Assembly (NCBI RefSeq): GCF_902497875.1
Contig: NZ_CABVHY010000046.1
Span: forward strand, 1 to 41,701
Length of the DNA: 41,701 bases
Direction of reading: 5' to 3'
DNA from: Pseudomonas fluorescens
GTDB taxonomy: Bacteria; Pseudomonadota; Gammaproteobacteria; Pseudomonadales; Pseudomonadaceae
Shown here: piece after piece, positions 1 through 8,293 of the stretch
Position numbering within the stretch: the stretch's first letter is position 1
How the letters are laid out: each line of letters begins with the position of its first letter
Program-made: the position numbers and the translations under genes
The notes under the pieces: model-generated
Told to the model about the DNA's origin: nothing
The model's database searches: none
The model's input: the letters and a program-made list of their open reading frames with translations, nothing else

Positions 1-141
1 CTAGCCATCGCTGTAGGCATATTCGGCAAAGGTTATAGGGACGTTCCTGATGCGACTTTAGGGGGTGTCGCGGTCGCTCAAGATGATCCATCGTTCGGAT
101 TTCTCTGGCTGACACCTTCGCAAGGAGCGAACACCCCATGA
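1..141 (+). CDS. 3' end of an upstream gene of unknown function (partial)
   Basis: The first reading frame is open from base 1 to a TGA at 139-141, giving 46 codons of a C-terminus that ends SQGANTP. Its stop overlaps the start of the next gene in an ATGA arrangement (ATG at 138), which suggests translational coupling and one operon. The start lies outside the window. I do not recognise the family. Because the next gene looks like an exported effector, this could be an adaptor, chaperone or another secreted component, but that is inference only. Confidence 0.5.
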   Translation, partial: LAIAVGIFGKGYRDVPDATLGGVAVAQDDPSFGFLWLTPSQGANTP

Positions 142-2840
142 GCAAGTTGTCCACTTGGCTTTTTGGACGGCAATACACTGACCGGAACTCTCGGTTTGAG
201 GTGCGCGATTCCCCGATCCTGCCGACGCCCGACACAGGCCCGGTCCGCGCATCTTTACCCCCGGAACCAGGCGCCGACGCTCTGCAACCGCTGAAGAACT
301 GGAGCCATCCGTTCAAGGACACGCGCAACCCGCTGCAGCAGTTGACCCACTTGGCCAAGGCGACGGCGGGCTACTACCCCCTGGGGCGCAACGGCCTCTG
401 GCACGGCGGTGTGCATTTCGACAGTGGCACCGCCGACGGCCTGGATCAATCCAGCGTGCAGTGCCTGGCTGACGGTGAAGTGGTGGCTTACCGCATCGAC
501 ACGCATTCGCCGACCACCCGCTACTTCATCAACACAATCACCGTCGAGAAACCCTTCTCGCGCAATTTCGTGCTGGTTCGACATCGGTTGCAGCCACCCA
601 AGATCGAAGGCAGCCCGGATACGCCGCCCAGCCTGACCTTCTACAGCCTGTACATGCACCTGCAGGACTGGGCGGTGTACCAGGAGAACTCCGCCATCAC
701 TCGTCCGGCGTTCTGGCCCGAGGCGCCGACCCGACGCGTCAAGGAGTCGGCGAATGACGTACGCCCCGGAAATCTTGAGCAGCGTGGCCTGAACGTGCGC
801 AATAAGGACTCGCAGGGCAAGGTGCTCGACCTCCTGCCTCGGGGGGCGGAGGTGACCGTCAGCGGCGAGGGTGATTACCGCAAGCTGGAGAACACCCTCG
901 GCCCGGCCAGGCTGACCACTGCCGAGGGTTCTCTCCGCGGCTATGTTTCCATCACTCAGCTGAGACAGAGTGCCGGGGACGAATATCACGTCGCGACACG
1001 CTGGGGCTCGCTCAACGTTCGCGCCGAACCGAGCTTTCACAGCGAGGTTCTCGAGAAACTCCCGGATGGCACGCACGTCACGGTCAGCGGTGAAGGCGAG
1101 TACCGCAAGCTGGAACGCATCGACCAGTACGTCCATTTCAAATCGCTGCAAGGCGCGCTGGAACCGCTAGCGTCGGATCGGGTGGTGGTGCTCGAAACGC
1201 CCGTCGCGATCAAGGCCGGAGCGCTGATCGGTCACCTTGGTAGGTACCAGGACGGCGGCGCGGACCAGCCGGAAGAGAAGCTGCACCTGGAAGTGTTCAG
1301 TGGCGATGACGTCGATTTATTCATCGAAGCCAGTCGCGCCTGGGCCCAGCGCCTGCCGGATAAAGACAGAACCTGGTTGAAGCTCACCCAAGGCACCGCC
1401 GTGGTGACTCATCCAGAAAATGCCACTGCCGCACAACTGAAAATATTGAGTGCCGCCAGCCCACTCAGTGCTGACGACTTGTTAGTCCCCAAAAGTTTGC
1501 TTGATGGTCTGCCGGCCGACAGAAAAATCCAGGTGACCGCGAGCGATAGCCGCAAAGCCAGCAACTGGTATCGCCTGGATGGGCTGCTGCACGACGCGGA
1601 CAACACCCTGCTCGACGGCTGGGTGCGCGAAGAAGTAGGTGTCACGCCTTGGCTCAGTCCCTGGTCGTGGGAGGGCTATGACGTTATTTTCGACTACAGC
1701 ACGCCCAAACACGCCATGGCCTCGTTTCTCAGTGCCGTCGACCGCTTCAGTGAAGCGCAACGCGAACGCTATCGTCCCCTGGCCGACAAAGACGACCAGG
1801 GGCCGATGAAGAGCCGGCTGTACGACATCATCGACCGCAACCGCGACGGCAAGATGACCGCCGAAGAACTGCAAGCAGCCCTCCACCTGCCGGCCTACGC
1901 GCAGTCGATTTCGCAGCTGATCATTTACAAAGAGAGCGAATGGTTTCACCAGGCGCAAAAGTGGGACGCGCTGGATGAATTGCTCGGTCATAGCGGCTCG
2001 ACCCCACACTTGAACTGGTTGGCGGAGAAGCAGCGGATCGAGCAACTGAGTTGGTGGGGAGAGGTCGCGGAGAAAGTGGGGTTGCCGTCGTGGGGGAAGG
2101 CGTATCACTTTCATCCGGTGGGGTTGTTGGGCTGCTTTTCAGTCGCTAATCCTCTGGAAATTACTCATGAACAGTTGAAGCAGATATTCCCCGCTGCAGA
2201 TGAAGATGATATCGATGTTGTATTAAATGAGATCAATGGCCGCCTGGCTGAATTCAAATTAGACACCAGGCTAAGGCAACGCCACTTCTTTGCCCAAGTC
2301 AAAGGGGAGGTAGGAGCCGCCATGAAGGGAGTTACTGAAAGCTGGGAGTATTCGCCAGCAGCGCTCAAATCATTCAGTGTCTACTACCGTGCACATCCAG
2401 CCGAGGCAGAAGAGGATGGGTACTTAAAAGACGCGCAGGGAAGGATTGTTCGCAGAGCGAATCAACGGGAGATTGGGCGTAAACACTTTCAACGACTCAA
2501 TGGGAACCGAGACTCGCACCCTGATGATGGGTATAACCTCCGAGGCAGGGGGTTGATACAGATTACAGGTTATGAAAAATATCATGGGTACATGCGTGAT
2601 TATAATAAGTACTGGGTAGGACTTGCTCCAGATACAGAAAGCAATCCGGAACTAATTAATACAATGCCGAACGCCATCAGAAGCGCCGTATGGTTCTGGC
2701 TTTATAGGTCGCCGTATTCTAATGATAAAGGTAGAGGTTTGGCGGATGTTTCAGGTGTAACTTTTAAAGTAAATGGCGGCTACACTGGGCTCGCAGAGCG
2801 AGAGGCCGCCTATAAAGAAATTGAAAGGATATTGAAGTGA
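138..2840 (+). CDS. Modular peptidoglycan-hydrolase-like protein (M23-like, SH3 repeats, EF-hand, GH19-like); probable T6SS-type effector
   Basis: A 900-residue protein with no signal peptide. Residues about 60-400 resemble an M23 (lysostaphin-like) fold: WHGGVHFD (88-95), LYMHLQ (171-176) and KLHLEVF (381-387). The usual final HxH is K-L-H, so metal binding may be impaired. Two SH3-like repeats (about 215-275 and 290-350) are inserted in this fold. A canonical EF-hand loop, D-x-N-x-D-G-K-x-T-x-x-E, lies at 566-577. After a YHFHPVGLLGCF segment (656-667) comes a GH19/lysozyme-like domain: FFAQVKGEVG with Glu724 as the possible catalytic acid, and NLRGRGLIQITG at 800-811, close to the GRGLIQLTG signature of GH19 enzymes. 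The last third is clearly AT-richer than the first two thirds. A small secreted protein overlaps the stop. Lack of a signal peptide, wall-directed domains and an immunity-like partner suggest a type VI effector; a phage-type or autolytic enzyme is the alternative. Confidence 0.72.
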   Translation: MSKLSTWLFGRQYTDRNSRFEVRDSPILPTPDTGPVRASLPPEPGADALQPLKNWSHPFKDTRNPLQQLTHLAKATAGYYPLGRNGLWHGGVHFDSGTADGLDQSSVQCLADGEVVAYRIDTHSPTTRYFINTITVEKPFSRNFVLVRHRLQPPKIEGSPDTPPSLTFYSLYMHLQDWAVYQENSAITRPAFWPEAPTRRVKESANDVRPGNLEQRGLNVRNKDSQGKVLDLLPRGAEVTVSGEGDYRKLENTLGPARLTTAEGSLRGYVSITQLRQSAGDEYHVATRWGSLNVRAEPSFHSEVLEKLPDGTHVTVSGEGEYRKLERIDQYVHFKSLQGALEPLASDRVVVLETPVAIKAGALIGHLGRYQDGGADQPEEKLHLEVFSGDDVDLFIEASRAWAQRLPDKDRTWLKLTQGTAVVTHPENATAAQLKILSAASPLSADDLLVPKSLLDGLPADRKIQVTASDSRKASNWYRLDGLLHDADNTLLDGWVREEVGVTPWLSPWSWEGYDVIFDYSTPKHAMASFLSAVDRFSEAQRERYRPLADKDDQGPMKSRLYDIIDRNRDGKMTAEELQAALHLPAYAQSISQLIIYKESEWFHQAQKWDALDELLGHSGSTPHLNWLAEKQRIEQLSWWGEVAEKVGLPSWGKAYHFHPVGLLGCFSVANPLEITHEQLKQIFPAADEDDIDVVLNEINGRLAEFKLDTRLRQRHFFAQVKGEVGAAMKGVTESWEYSPAALKSFSVYYRAHPAEAEEDGYLKDAQGRIVRRANQREIGRKHFQRLNGNRDSHPDDGYNLRGRGLIQITGYEKYHGYMRDYNKYWVGLAPDTESNPELINTMPNAIRSAVWFWLYRSPYSNDKGRGLADVSGVTFKVNGGYTGLAEREAAYKEIERILK
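852..1114 (+). repeat. Internal duplication of the SH3-like segment
   Basis: Bases 852-889 and 1077-1114 are about 38-base near-copies in the same frame. They encode EVTVSGEGDYRKLE and HVTVSGEGEYRKLE. Each sits in the second half of one SH3-like unit that begins with an LNVR motif. Most differences are at third codon positions, so the two copies are related by duplication and kept under protein-level constraint. Confidence 0.7.
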
Positions 2841-3349
2841 ATATGTTTATGCCTGCATTCGTAATCGCCTCACTTGTGATTGTTAGTGGCTCTGTGGTTG
2901 CGAAAAACAATGACGAAAATCTCTGTGAGCCAAGTGAGATCGAGATTGCGTCATGTCAGTTGGAGGGGAGGTATAAAAAGATTATATCAATTTGTGCGAG
3001 TGAGCAAAAAGAATTGGTGTCGTACTACTTTGGCACAAAAAACAAAATAGAATTGAGTGTTGAATTTTCATCGGGCAGCAAAATATATCGATGGCAGGAT
3101 GCTGATACCTATGTGACTTTTATAGGGTTTAATCGAAATGAATATTCTTACGTTTTCGGTATTCCGCAGGAAACTTTAGGGGCTAAAGCTTTTTTATTGG
3201 TAAAGAAAAGTAAAGCTCCCCTCGACTTTAACTCTCCTAGGCTCTGCACCTCGAACTCATTCGGCGAGAAAAATCTGCAGAGCGTAGCCATAGACGACGT
3301 GGACGACAAAACCGTCAGAAGTGAAGGTTTTTTATTTCCTCCTGATTGA
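2837..3349 (+). CDS. Small exported protein, probable immunity protein for the preceding hydrolase
   Basis: A 170-residue protein. Its GTG start overlaps the stop of the upstream gene (GTGA at 2837-2840); an ATG two codons later (2843) is an equally good start. The N-terminus is a clear signal peptide: a hydrophobic run PAFVIASLVIVSG followed by a likely cleavage site after SVVA. The mature part has four cysteines (in LCEPS, SCQLEG, ICASE and LCTSN), which fits disulfides in the periplasm. Codon use is AT-rich, like the C-terminal third of the upstream gene and unlike the rest of the window. I recognise no family. Coupling to a wall-degrading protein, export and small size are the usual signs of a periplasmic immunity protein; that role is inferred. 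Confidence 0.65.
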   Translation: MNMFMPAFVIASLVIVSGSVVAKNNDENLCEPSEIEIASCQLEGRYKKIISICASEQKELVSYYFGTKNKIELSVEFSSGSKIYRWQDADTYVTFIGFNRNEYSYVFGIPQETLGAKAFLLVKKSKAPLDFNSPRLCTSNSFGEKNLQSVAIDDVDDKTVRSEGFLFPPD

Positions 3350-3668
3350 ATCTGCTCGTATGGAGGTAAATGGAAAATTATTCGCGGCCTAGATATCTAG
3401 TTTCAATAGCGATTATTGCAAGCTGATACTGAAATATGAAAGAGAGCATTACCTGGTTTCAGAAGCCCTGCGCTCACTCGTAGGTAAGTTAGATAATCGG
3501 GGGATCCGTTATCGCGAACAATCGAGCGTCGACCGGCTGCTCCTACAGTGCGCGCCCTGAGCACAGCGCTCTAATCCTGTAGAGCAGGCCAAAAAAATCC
3601 GGAGCCCTTGTCAGGTCCCGGATTTTTTTTGCTCATCAAGGAACGCTCAACGATCCTCAGTCAGACTC
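3350..3668. other. Gene-free interval between convergent genes
   Basis: About 320 bases with no convincing gene. The first 150 or so are AT-rich like the immunity-type gene before it, with only short interrupted reading frames. After about 3500 the composition returns to that of the chromosome. The only recognisable element is the terminator hairpin at 3591-3632. The AT-rich part may be the degraded edge of an acquired module. Confidence 0.5.
3591..3632. terminator. Bidirectional intrinsic terminator
   Basis: A run of A, then ATCCGG (3597-3602), a loop, then CCGGAT (3618-3623) and a run of T. The A and T runs on either side let it work on both strands, ending the effector/immunity transcript on the plus strand and ttgABC on the minus strand. 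Confidence 0.8.
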
Positions 3669-5129
3669 TCAGAACAACTTCAGCTTCGGCGCCTCTTCCT
3701 TGAGCGGCTCGTTCTTCGCAGTCTGTGCGTTCCAGCCGCCACCAAGAGCCTTGTACAGATTGACCTCGCTGACCAGTTGCGCCAGGCGATCGGTAATCAA
3801 TGCCTGTTGTGCGCTGAATAGCTGGCGCTGGGCATCGAGGAAGGTCAGGTTGCTGTCGACGCCGATCCGGTAGCGACGCTCGGCCAGGCGGTAGTAGTCC
3901 TGGTTGGCGTTGACGAAATCACGCTGGGCCTGCAACTGCTGGTTGAAGGTCTGGCGCGCGGCGAGGCCATCGGAGACTTCCTGGAAGGCGGCCTGGATGG
4001 ACTTTTCGTATTGTGCCACGGTGATGTCTTTCTGGATTTTCGAGTAATCCAGGCTTGCTCTCAGAGCGCCGGCATTGAAGATCGGCAGATTGATTTGCGG
4101 CTGGAACAACCAGACCCCCGAACCGCCTTTGAACAGACCGGACAGGTCCGGGCTTGCCGTACCGGCGTTGGCCGTCAGGCTGATGCTCGGGAAAAAGGCG
4201 GCCCGTGCCGCGCCGATGTTGGCGTTGGCTGCCTTGAGCTGGTGCTCGGCTTCCAGGATGTCTGGACGACGTTGCAGCAAGTCCGACGGCAAGCCGGCCG
4301 GTACTTCGCTCAACAGGTCGTCGGCCAGCGGCTGGCTGCCCGGCAGGTTGGCCGGAATCCCGGTGCCCAGCAACAGCGCGAGACTGTTCTGGTCCTGTGC
4401 GACCAGGCGGGTATAACGCGCATATTGCACCCGTGCGTTTTCCACGGAAGTGCGCGACTGGCTCAGATCCAGCGCCGAGGCCACACCCACTTCATTGCTG
4501 CGCGCGGTGAGTTTGTAGCTCTCCTCGAATGCGCCCAGGGTGTCCTTGGTCAGCTGGAGCAGTTCCTTGTCGGCCTGCCAGGTCAGGTAGGCGTTGGCCA
4601 CGCTGGCCACCAGGCTGATCTGGGTGCTGCGCCGCGCTTCTTCAGTGGCGAAGTATGACTGCAGCGCTTGCTCGCTGAGGCTGCGAACCCGACCGAACAG
4701 GTCCAGCTCGTAGGCGCTGATACCCAGGGTCGCCGAGTACTGGCTGGTGATGGCCGACTCACCGGTTTGCGACAGGTTCGCCGGAACTCGCTGGCGGCTG
4801 CCGCTGCCGGTCGCCGAGACGGCCGGGAACAGGTCGGCGCGCTGAATGCGGTATTGAGCCGCAAAGGCGTCGATGTTCAGGGCCGCGACACGCAGGTCGC
4901 GGTTGTTCTCCAGGGCGGTCTGAATCAGTTGTTGCAGCGCCGGGTCATGGAAAAACTGCTTCCAGCCCTGTTCGGCGGCCGCCATGTTGGCGGCCTCGGC
5001 AGGGGAGTAGGCTGGACCTTGCGGGTACTGCGCCGCGACCGGCGCTTGCGGTCGCTGGTAATCAGGTATCAGCGAGCAACCACCGAGCACGAATGCAGTG
5101 ATTGCCAGGGAGAGTAGCGACTTGCTCAT
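3669..5129 (-). CDS. ttgC: Outer-membrane channel of an RND efflux pump (OprM/TtgC family)
   Basis: A 486-residue outer-membrane lipoprotein of the NodT/OprM family. It forms the TolC-like trimeric exit duct that works with TtgA and TtgB to expel antibiotics and solvents. The N-terminus is a lipoprotein signal with lipobox VLGGC (Cys18), followed by SLIPDYQRP, typical of OprM-type proteins. The mature protein shows the duplicated outer-membrane-efflux repeat: an N-terminal unit with NRDLRVAALNIDAFAAQYRIQRADLFP and a C-terminal unit with LKAANANIGAARAAFFPSISL. Its ATG overlaps the stop of ttgB by four bases (ATGA), so it is the last gene of the ttgABC operon. In P. fluorescens the same genes have been called emhABC. 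Confidence 0.93.
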   Translation of the reverse strand: MSKSLLSLAITAFVLGGCSLIPDYQRPQAPVAAQYPQGPAYSPAEAANMAAAEQGWKQFFHDPALQQLIQTALENNRDLRVAALNIDAFAAQYRIQRADLFPAVSATGSGSRQRVPANLSQTGESAITSQYSATLGISAYELDLFGRVRSLSEQALQSYFATEEARRSTQISLVASVANAYLTWQADKELLQLTKDTLGAFEESYKLTARSNEVGVASALDLSQSRTSVENARVQYARYTRLVAQDQNSLALLLGTGIPANLPGSQPLADDLLSEVPAGLPSDLLQRRPDILEAEHQLKAANANIGAARAAFFPSISLTANAGTASPDLSGLFKGGSGVWLFQPQINLPIFNAGALRASLDYSKIQKDITVAQYEKSIQAAFQEVSDGLAARQTFNQQLQAQRDFVNANQDYYRLAERRYRIGVDSNLTFLDAQRQLFSAQQALITDRLAQLVSEVNLYKALGGGWNAQTAKNEPLKEEAPKLKLF

Positions 5130-8100
5130 TGGCCAGCCTCGTTTGCAGTTTCAATGGTGTCGGGTTCGTCCGTGACTTTTCTTTGGCCCATGGCGGACAC
5201 GGTGACAAAGAACAGCGGTACCCAGAAGATCGCCAAAACAGTCGCGGTGATCATACCGCCAATTACCCCGGTACCGATCGCATGCTGGCTGCCGGAGCCG
5301 GCGCCGGTGGAGATTGCCAGGGGTACCACGCCGAGCACGAAGGCCAGCGACGTCATGATGATCGGTCGCAGACGCATCCGGCAGGCTTCAATGGCCGCTT
5401 CGCTCAGCGTGCGTCCCTGCTCATGCAGTTCCTTGGCGAACTCGACGATCAGAATGGCGTTTTTCGATGCCAGACCGATGGTCGTCAACAAGCCCACCTG
5501 GAAATACACGTCGTTGGACAGGCCGCGCAGGCTGGTGGCGAGCAGGGCACCGATGATCCCCAGCGGTACCACCAGCATCACCGCGATCGGGATCGACCAG
5601 CTTTCATACAGTGCCGCCAGGCAGAGGAATACCATCAGCAGCGACAGCGCATACAGCGCCGGCGCTTGCGAGCCGGACAGACGTTCCTCGTAGGACAGAC
5701 CGGTCCAGGAGATACCGACACCCGCCGGCAGCTTCTTGGCCAGCGCCTCGACTTCGGCCATGGCCTCACCGGTACTGTAGCCGGGTGCCGGGGCGCCGAG
5801 GATTTCCATGGCGGCTACACCGTTGTAGCGTGACAGCTTGGGTGCACCGTAAATCCACTCACCCTTGGCAAAGGCGGAGAAGGGCACCATGGTTCCGCTG
5901 GCGTTGCGCACGTACCATTTCTTGATGTCTTCGGGGCTCATGCGGGCGCCGGGCTGACCTTGTACATAGACCTTCTTCACCCGACCGCGGTCGATGAAGT
6001 CGTTGACATAACTACTGCCCAGCCCAATCGACAGGGTGGCGTTGATGTCCGTCATGGTCAGGCCCAGGGCGCTGGCGCGTTCGTCGTCGATGGTCAGCTG
6101 GTACTGCGGTTCATCGTTCAGACCGTTGGGGCGGACCTGTGACAGCACCTTGCTTTGCGCGGCCATGCCGAGGAACTGGTTACGCGCCTCCATCAGTTTG
6201 TCGTGACCGATACCGGCACGGTCCTGCAGGAATACGTCGAAACCGGTGGCGTTACCCAGCTCCAGTACAGCTGGCGGGGCGAAGGCGAACACCATGGCGT
6301 CACGGAAGGTGAAGAAGTGCTGCTGCGCCCGAGCGGCGAGCTTGAACACGCTGTTTTCCGCAGAGCGTTCATCCCATGGCTTGAGCATGATGAAGGCCAT
6401 GCCCGAACTCTGACCGCGGCCGGCGAAGTTGAAGCCGGTCACGGTAAAGACCGAGTTGACCGCATCACCTTCACCACCTTCGGCGCTTGGCCGCAGGAGG
6501 AATTCGCGCATTTCGTCAACCACCACCTGGGTCCGTTCGGCACTGGAGCCGGCCGGGGTCTGCACCTGGGCGAACAGTACGCCCTGGTCTTCTTCCGGCA
6601 GGAAGGCCGTCGGGATGCGGGTGAACAGCCAGATCATGCCGACCACGATGATCAGGTAGGCCAGCAGGTACGGCGCCTTGTACTTGAGCATATTGCCGAC
6701 ACCGCGCTCGTAGCTTTTCACGCCACGGTCGAAGTTGCGGTTGAACCAACCGAAGAAGCCGCGTTTCGGTACGCCGTGCTCGCCTTTGGGAATCGCCTTG
6801 AGCATGGTGGCGCAGAGCGCCGGCGTGAAGATCAGGGCGACCAGAACCGAGAGCGCCATGGCCGAAACGATGGTGATCGAGAATTGCTTGTAGATCACCC
6901 CGGTCGAGCCGCTGAAGAACGCCATCGGCAGCAGTACCGCCGAGAGCACCAGGGCAATACCGATCAGGGCGCCCTGGATCTGCCCCATGGATTTCTTGGT
7001 GGCTTCCTTGGGTGACAGTCCTTCCTCGCTCATCACCCGTTCGACGTTTTCCACCACGACAATGGCATCGTCCACCAGCAAGCCGATGGCCAACACCATA
7101 CCGAACATGGTCAGGGTGTTGATGCTGAAGCCGAACGCCGCGAGGATCCCGAAGGTCCCGAGCAATACCACCGGTACCGTCATCGTGGTGATGACCGTGG
7201 CACGGAAGTTTTGCAGGAACAGGAACATCACCAGGAACACCAGTACGACCGCTTCGACCAGGGTTTCAACCACACCCTTGATCGACTCGGTTACCACCGG
7301 GGTGGTGTCATAAGGGAATACCACTTCCATCCCTTCCGGGAAGAACGGTTGCAGGTCGGCGATGGTCTTGCGCAGGGCTTTTGCGGTGTCCAGGGCGTTG
7401 GCGCCGTTGGCCAGTTTTACCGCCAGGCCGGAAGCCGGGCTGCCGTTGAACTGGGCGCTGATGCTGTAGTTCTCGCCACCGAGGCCGACATCGGCCACGT
7501 CACCCAGACGCACTTGCGAGCCGTCTTTGTTGACCCTCAGCAGGATGGACTTGAACTGCTCGGCCGTCTGCAGACGGGTCTTGCCGATGATCGTGGCATT
7601 CAGTTGCTGCCCCGGCATGGCCGGCAGGCCGCCGAGTTGCCCGGAGGAAACCTGGACGTTCTGCGCGGCGATGGCGGTTTTCACGTCCACCGGAGTCAGG
7701 TTGAAATTGTTCAGCTTGGCCGGGTCGAGCCAGATACGCATGGCGTACTGGGCACCGAATACCTGGAAGTCGCCGACACCCGCGGTCCGCGAGATCGGGT
7801 CCTGCATGTTGGAAACGATGTAGTTGGACAGGTCGTCCTTGGACATGCTGCCATCGCGCGAGACCACGCCGATCACCATCAGGAAGTTCTTCACTGCCTT
7901 GGTCACGCGGATACCCTGCTGCTGCACTTCTTGCGGCAGTAGCGGGGTGGCCAGGTTCAGTTTGTTCTGGACCTGGACCTGCGCGGTATCGGAGTTGGTG
8001 CCTTGTTCGAAGGTCGCGGTAATGGTCATGCTGCCGTCGGAGTTACTTTCCGAGGCTACATAACGCAGGTTATCGATACCGTTGAGTTGTTGCTCGATGA

Positions 8101-8290
8101 CTTGCACCACGGTGTCCTGCACGGTCTGTGCAGAAGCGCCCGGGTAGGTCACCTGGATCGCGATAGCGGGTGGCGCAATGCTCGGGTACTGGTTGATGGG
8201 TAACTTGAGGATCGATAGAGCCCCGACCAACATGATCACCAGGGCAATTACCCAGGCGAAAATCGGACGGTCGATAAAAAATTTCGACAT
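5126..8290 (-). CDS. ttgB: RND efflux pump inner-membrane transporter (TtgB/MexB family)
   Basis: A 1054-residue hydrophobe/amphiphile exporter of the AcrB/MexB class. It is the proton-driven inner-membrane pump that takes up substrate from the periplasm and membrane and passes it to TtgC. It starts MSKFFIDRPIFAWVIALVIMLVGALSIL, the usual HAE1 N-terminus. The proton-relay aspartates are present as Asp407 and Asp408 in GLLVDDAIVVVEN, the same numbers as in MexB, and the relay lysine is about residue 943 in LASKNAILIVEF. Length matches the family. Only three bases separate it from ttgA, and it overlaps ttgC by four, so the three genes form one transcript. Confidence 0.96.
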   Translation of the reverse strand: MSKFFIDRPIFAWVIALVIMLVGALSILKLPINQYPSIAPPAIAIQVTYPGASAQTVQDTVVQVIEQQLNGIDNLRYVASESNSDGSMTITATFEQGTNSDTAQVQVQNKLNLATPLLPQEVQQQGIRVTKAVKNFLMVIGVVSRDGSMSKDDLSNYIVSNMQDPISRTAGVGDFQVFGAQYAMRIWLDPAKLNNFNLTPVDVKTAIAAQNVQVSSGQLGGLPAMPGQQLNATIIGKTRLQTAEQFKSILLRVNKDGSQVRLGDVADVGLGGENYSISAQFNGSPASGLAVKLANGANALDTAKALRKTIADLQPFFPEGMEVVFPYDTTPVVTESIKGVVETLVEAVVLVFLVMFLFLQNFRATVITTMTVPVVLLGTFGILAAFGFSINTLTMFGMVLAIGLLVDDAIVVVENVERVMSEEGLSPKEATKKSMGQIQGALIGIALVLSAVLLPMAFFSGSTGVIYKQFSITIVSAMALSVLVALIFTPALCATMLKAIPKGEHGVPKRGFFGWFNRNFDRGVKSYERGVGNMLKYKAPYLLAYLIIVVGMIWLFTRIPTAFLPEEDQGVLFAQVQTPAGSSAERTQVVVDEMREFLLRPSAEGGEGDAVNSVFTVTGFNFAGRGQSSGMAFIMLKPWDERSAENSVFKLAARAQQHFFTFRDAMVFAFAPPAVLELGNATGFDVFLQDRAGIGHDKLMEARNQFLGMAAQSKVLSQVRPNGLNDEPQYQLTIDDERASALGLTMTDINATLSIGLGSSYVNDFIDRGRVKKVYVQGQPGARMSPEDIKKWYVRNASGTMVPFSAFAKGEWIYGAPKLSRYNGVAAMEILGAPAPGYSTGEAMAEVEALAKKLPAGVGISWTGLSYEERLSGSQAPALYALSLLMVFLCLAALYESWSIPIAVMLVVPLGIIGALLATSLRGLSNDVYFQVGLLTTIGLASKNAILIVEFAKELHEQGRTLSEAAIEACRMRLRPIIMTSLAFVLGVVPLAISTGAGSGSQHAIGTGVIGGMITATVLAIFWVPLFFVTVSAMGQRKVTDEPDTIETANEAGQ

Positions 8291-8293
8291 GGT

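Noticed and set aside
255..1151. A 298-codon open frame on the minus strand
   Set aside because: Antisense to the SH3 and M23-like part of the effector gene, where the plus-strand domains are convincing.
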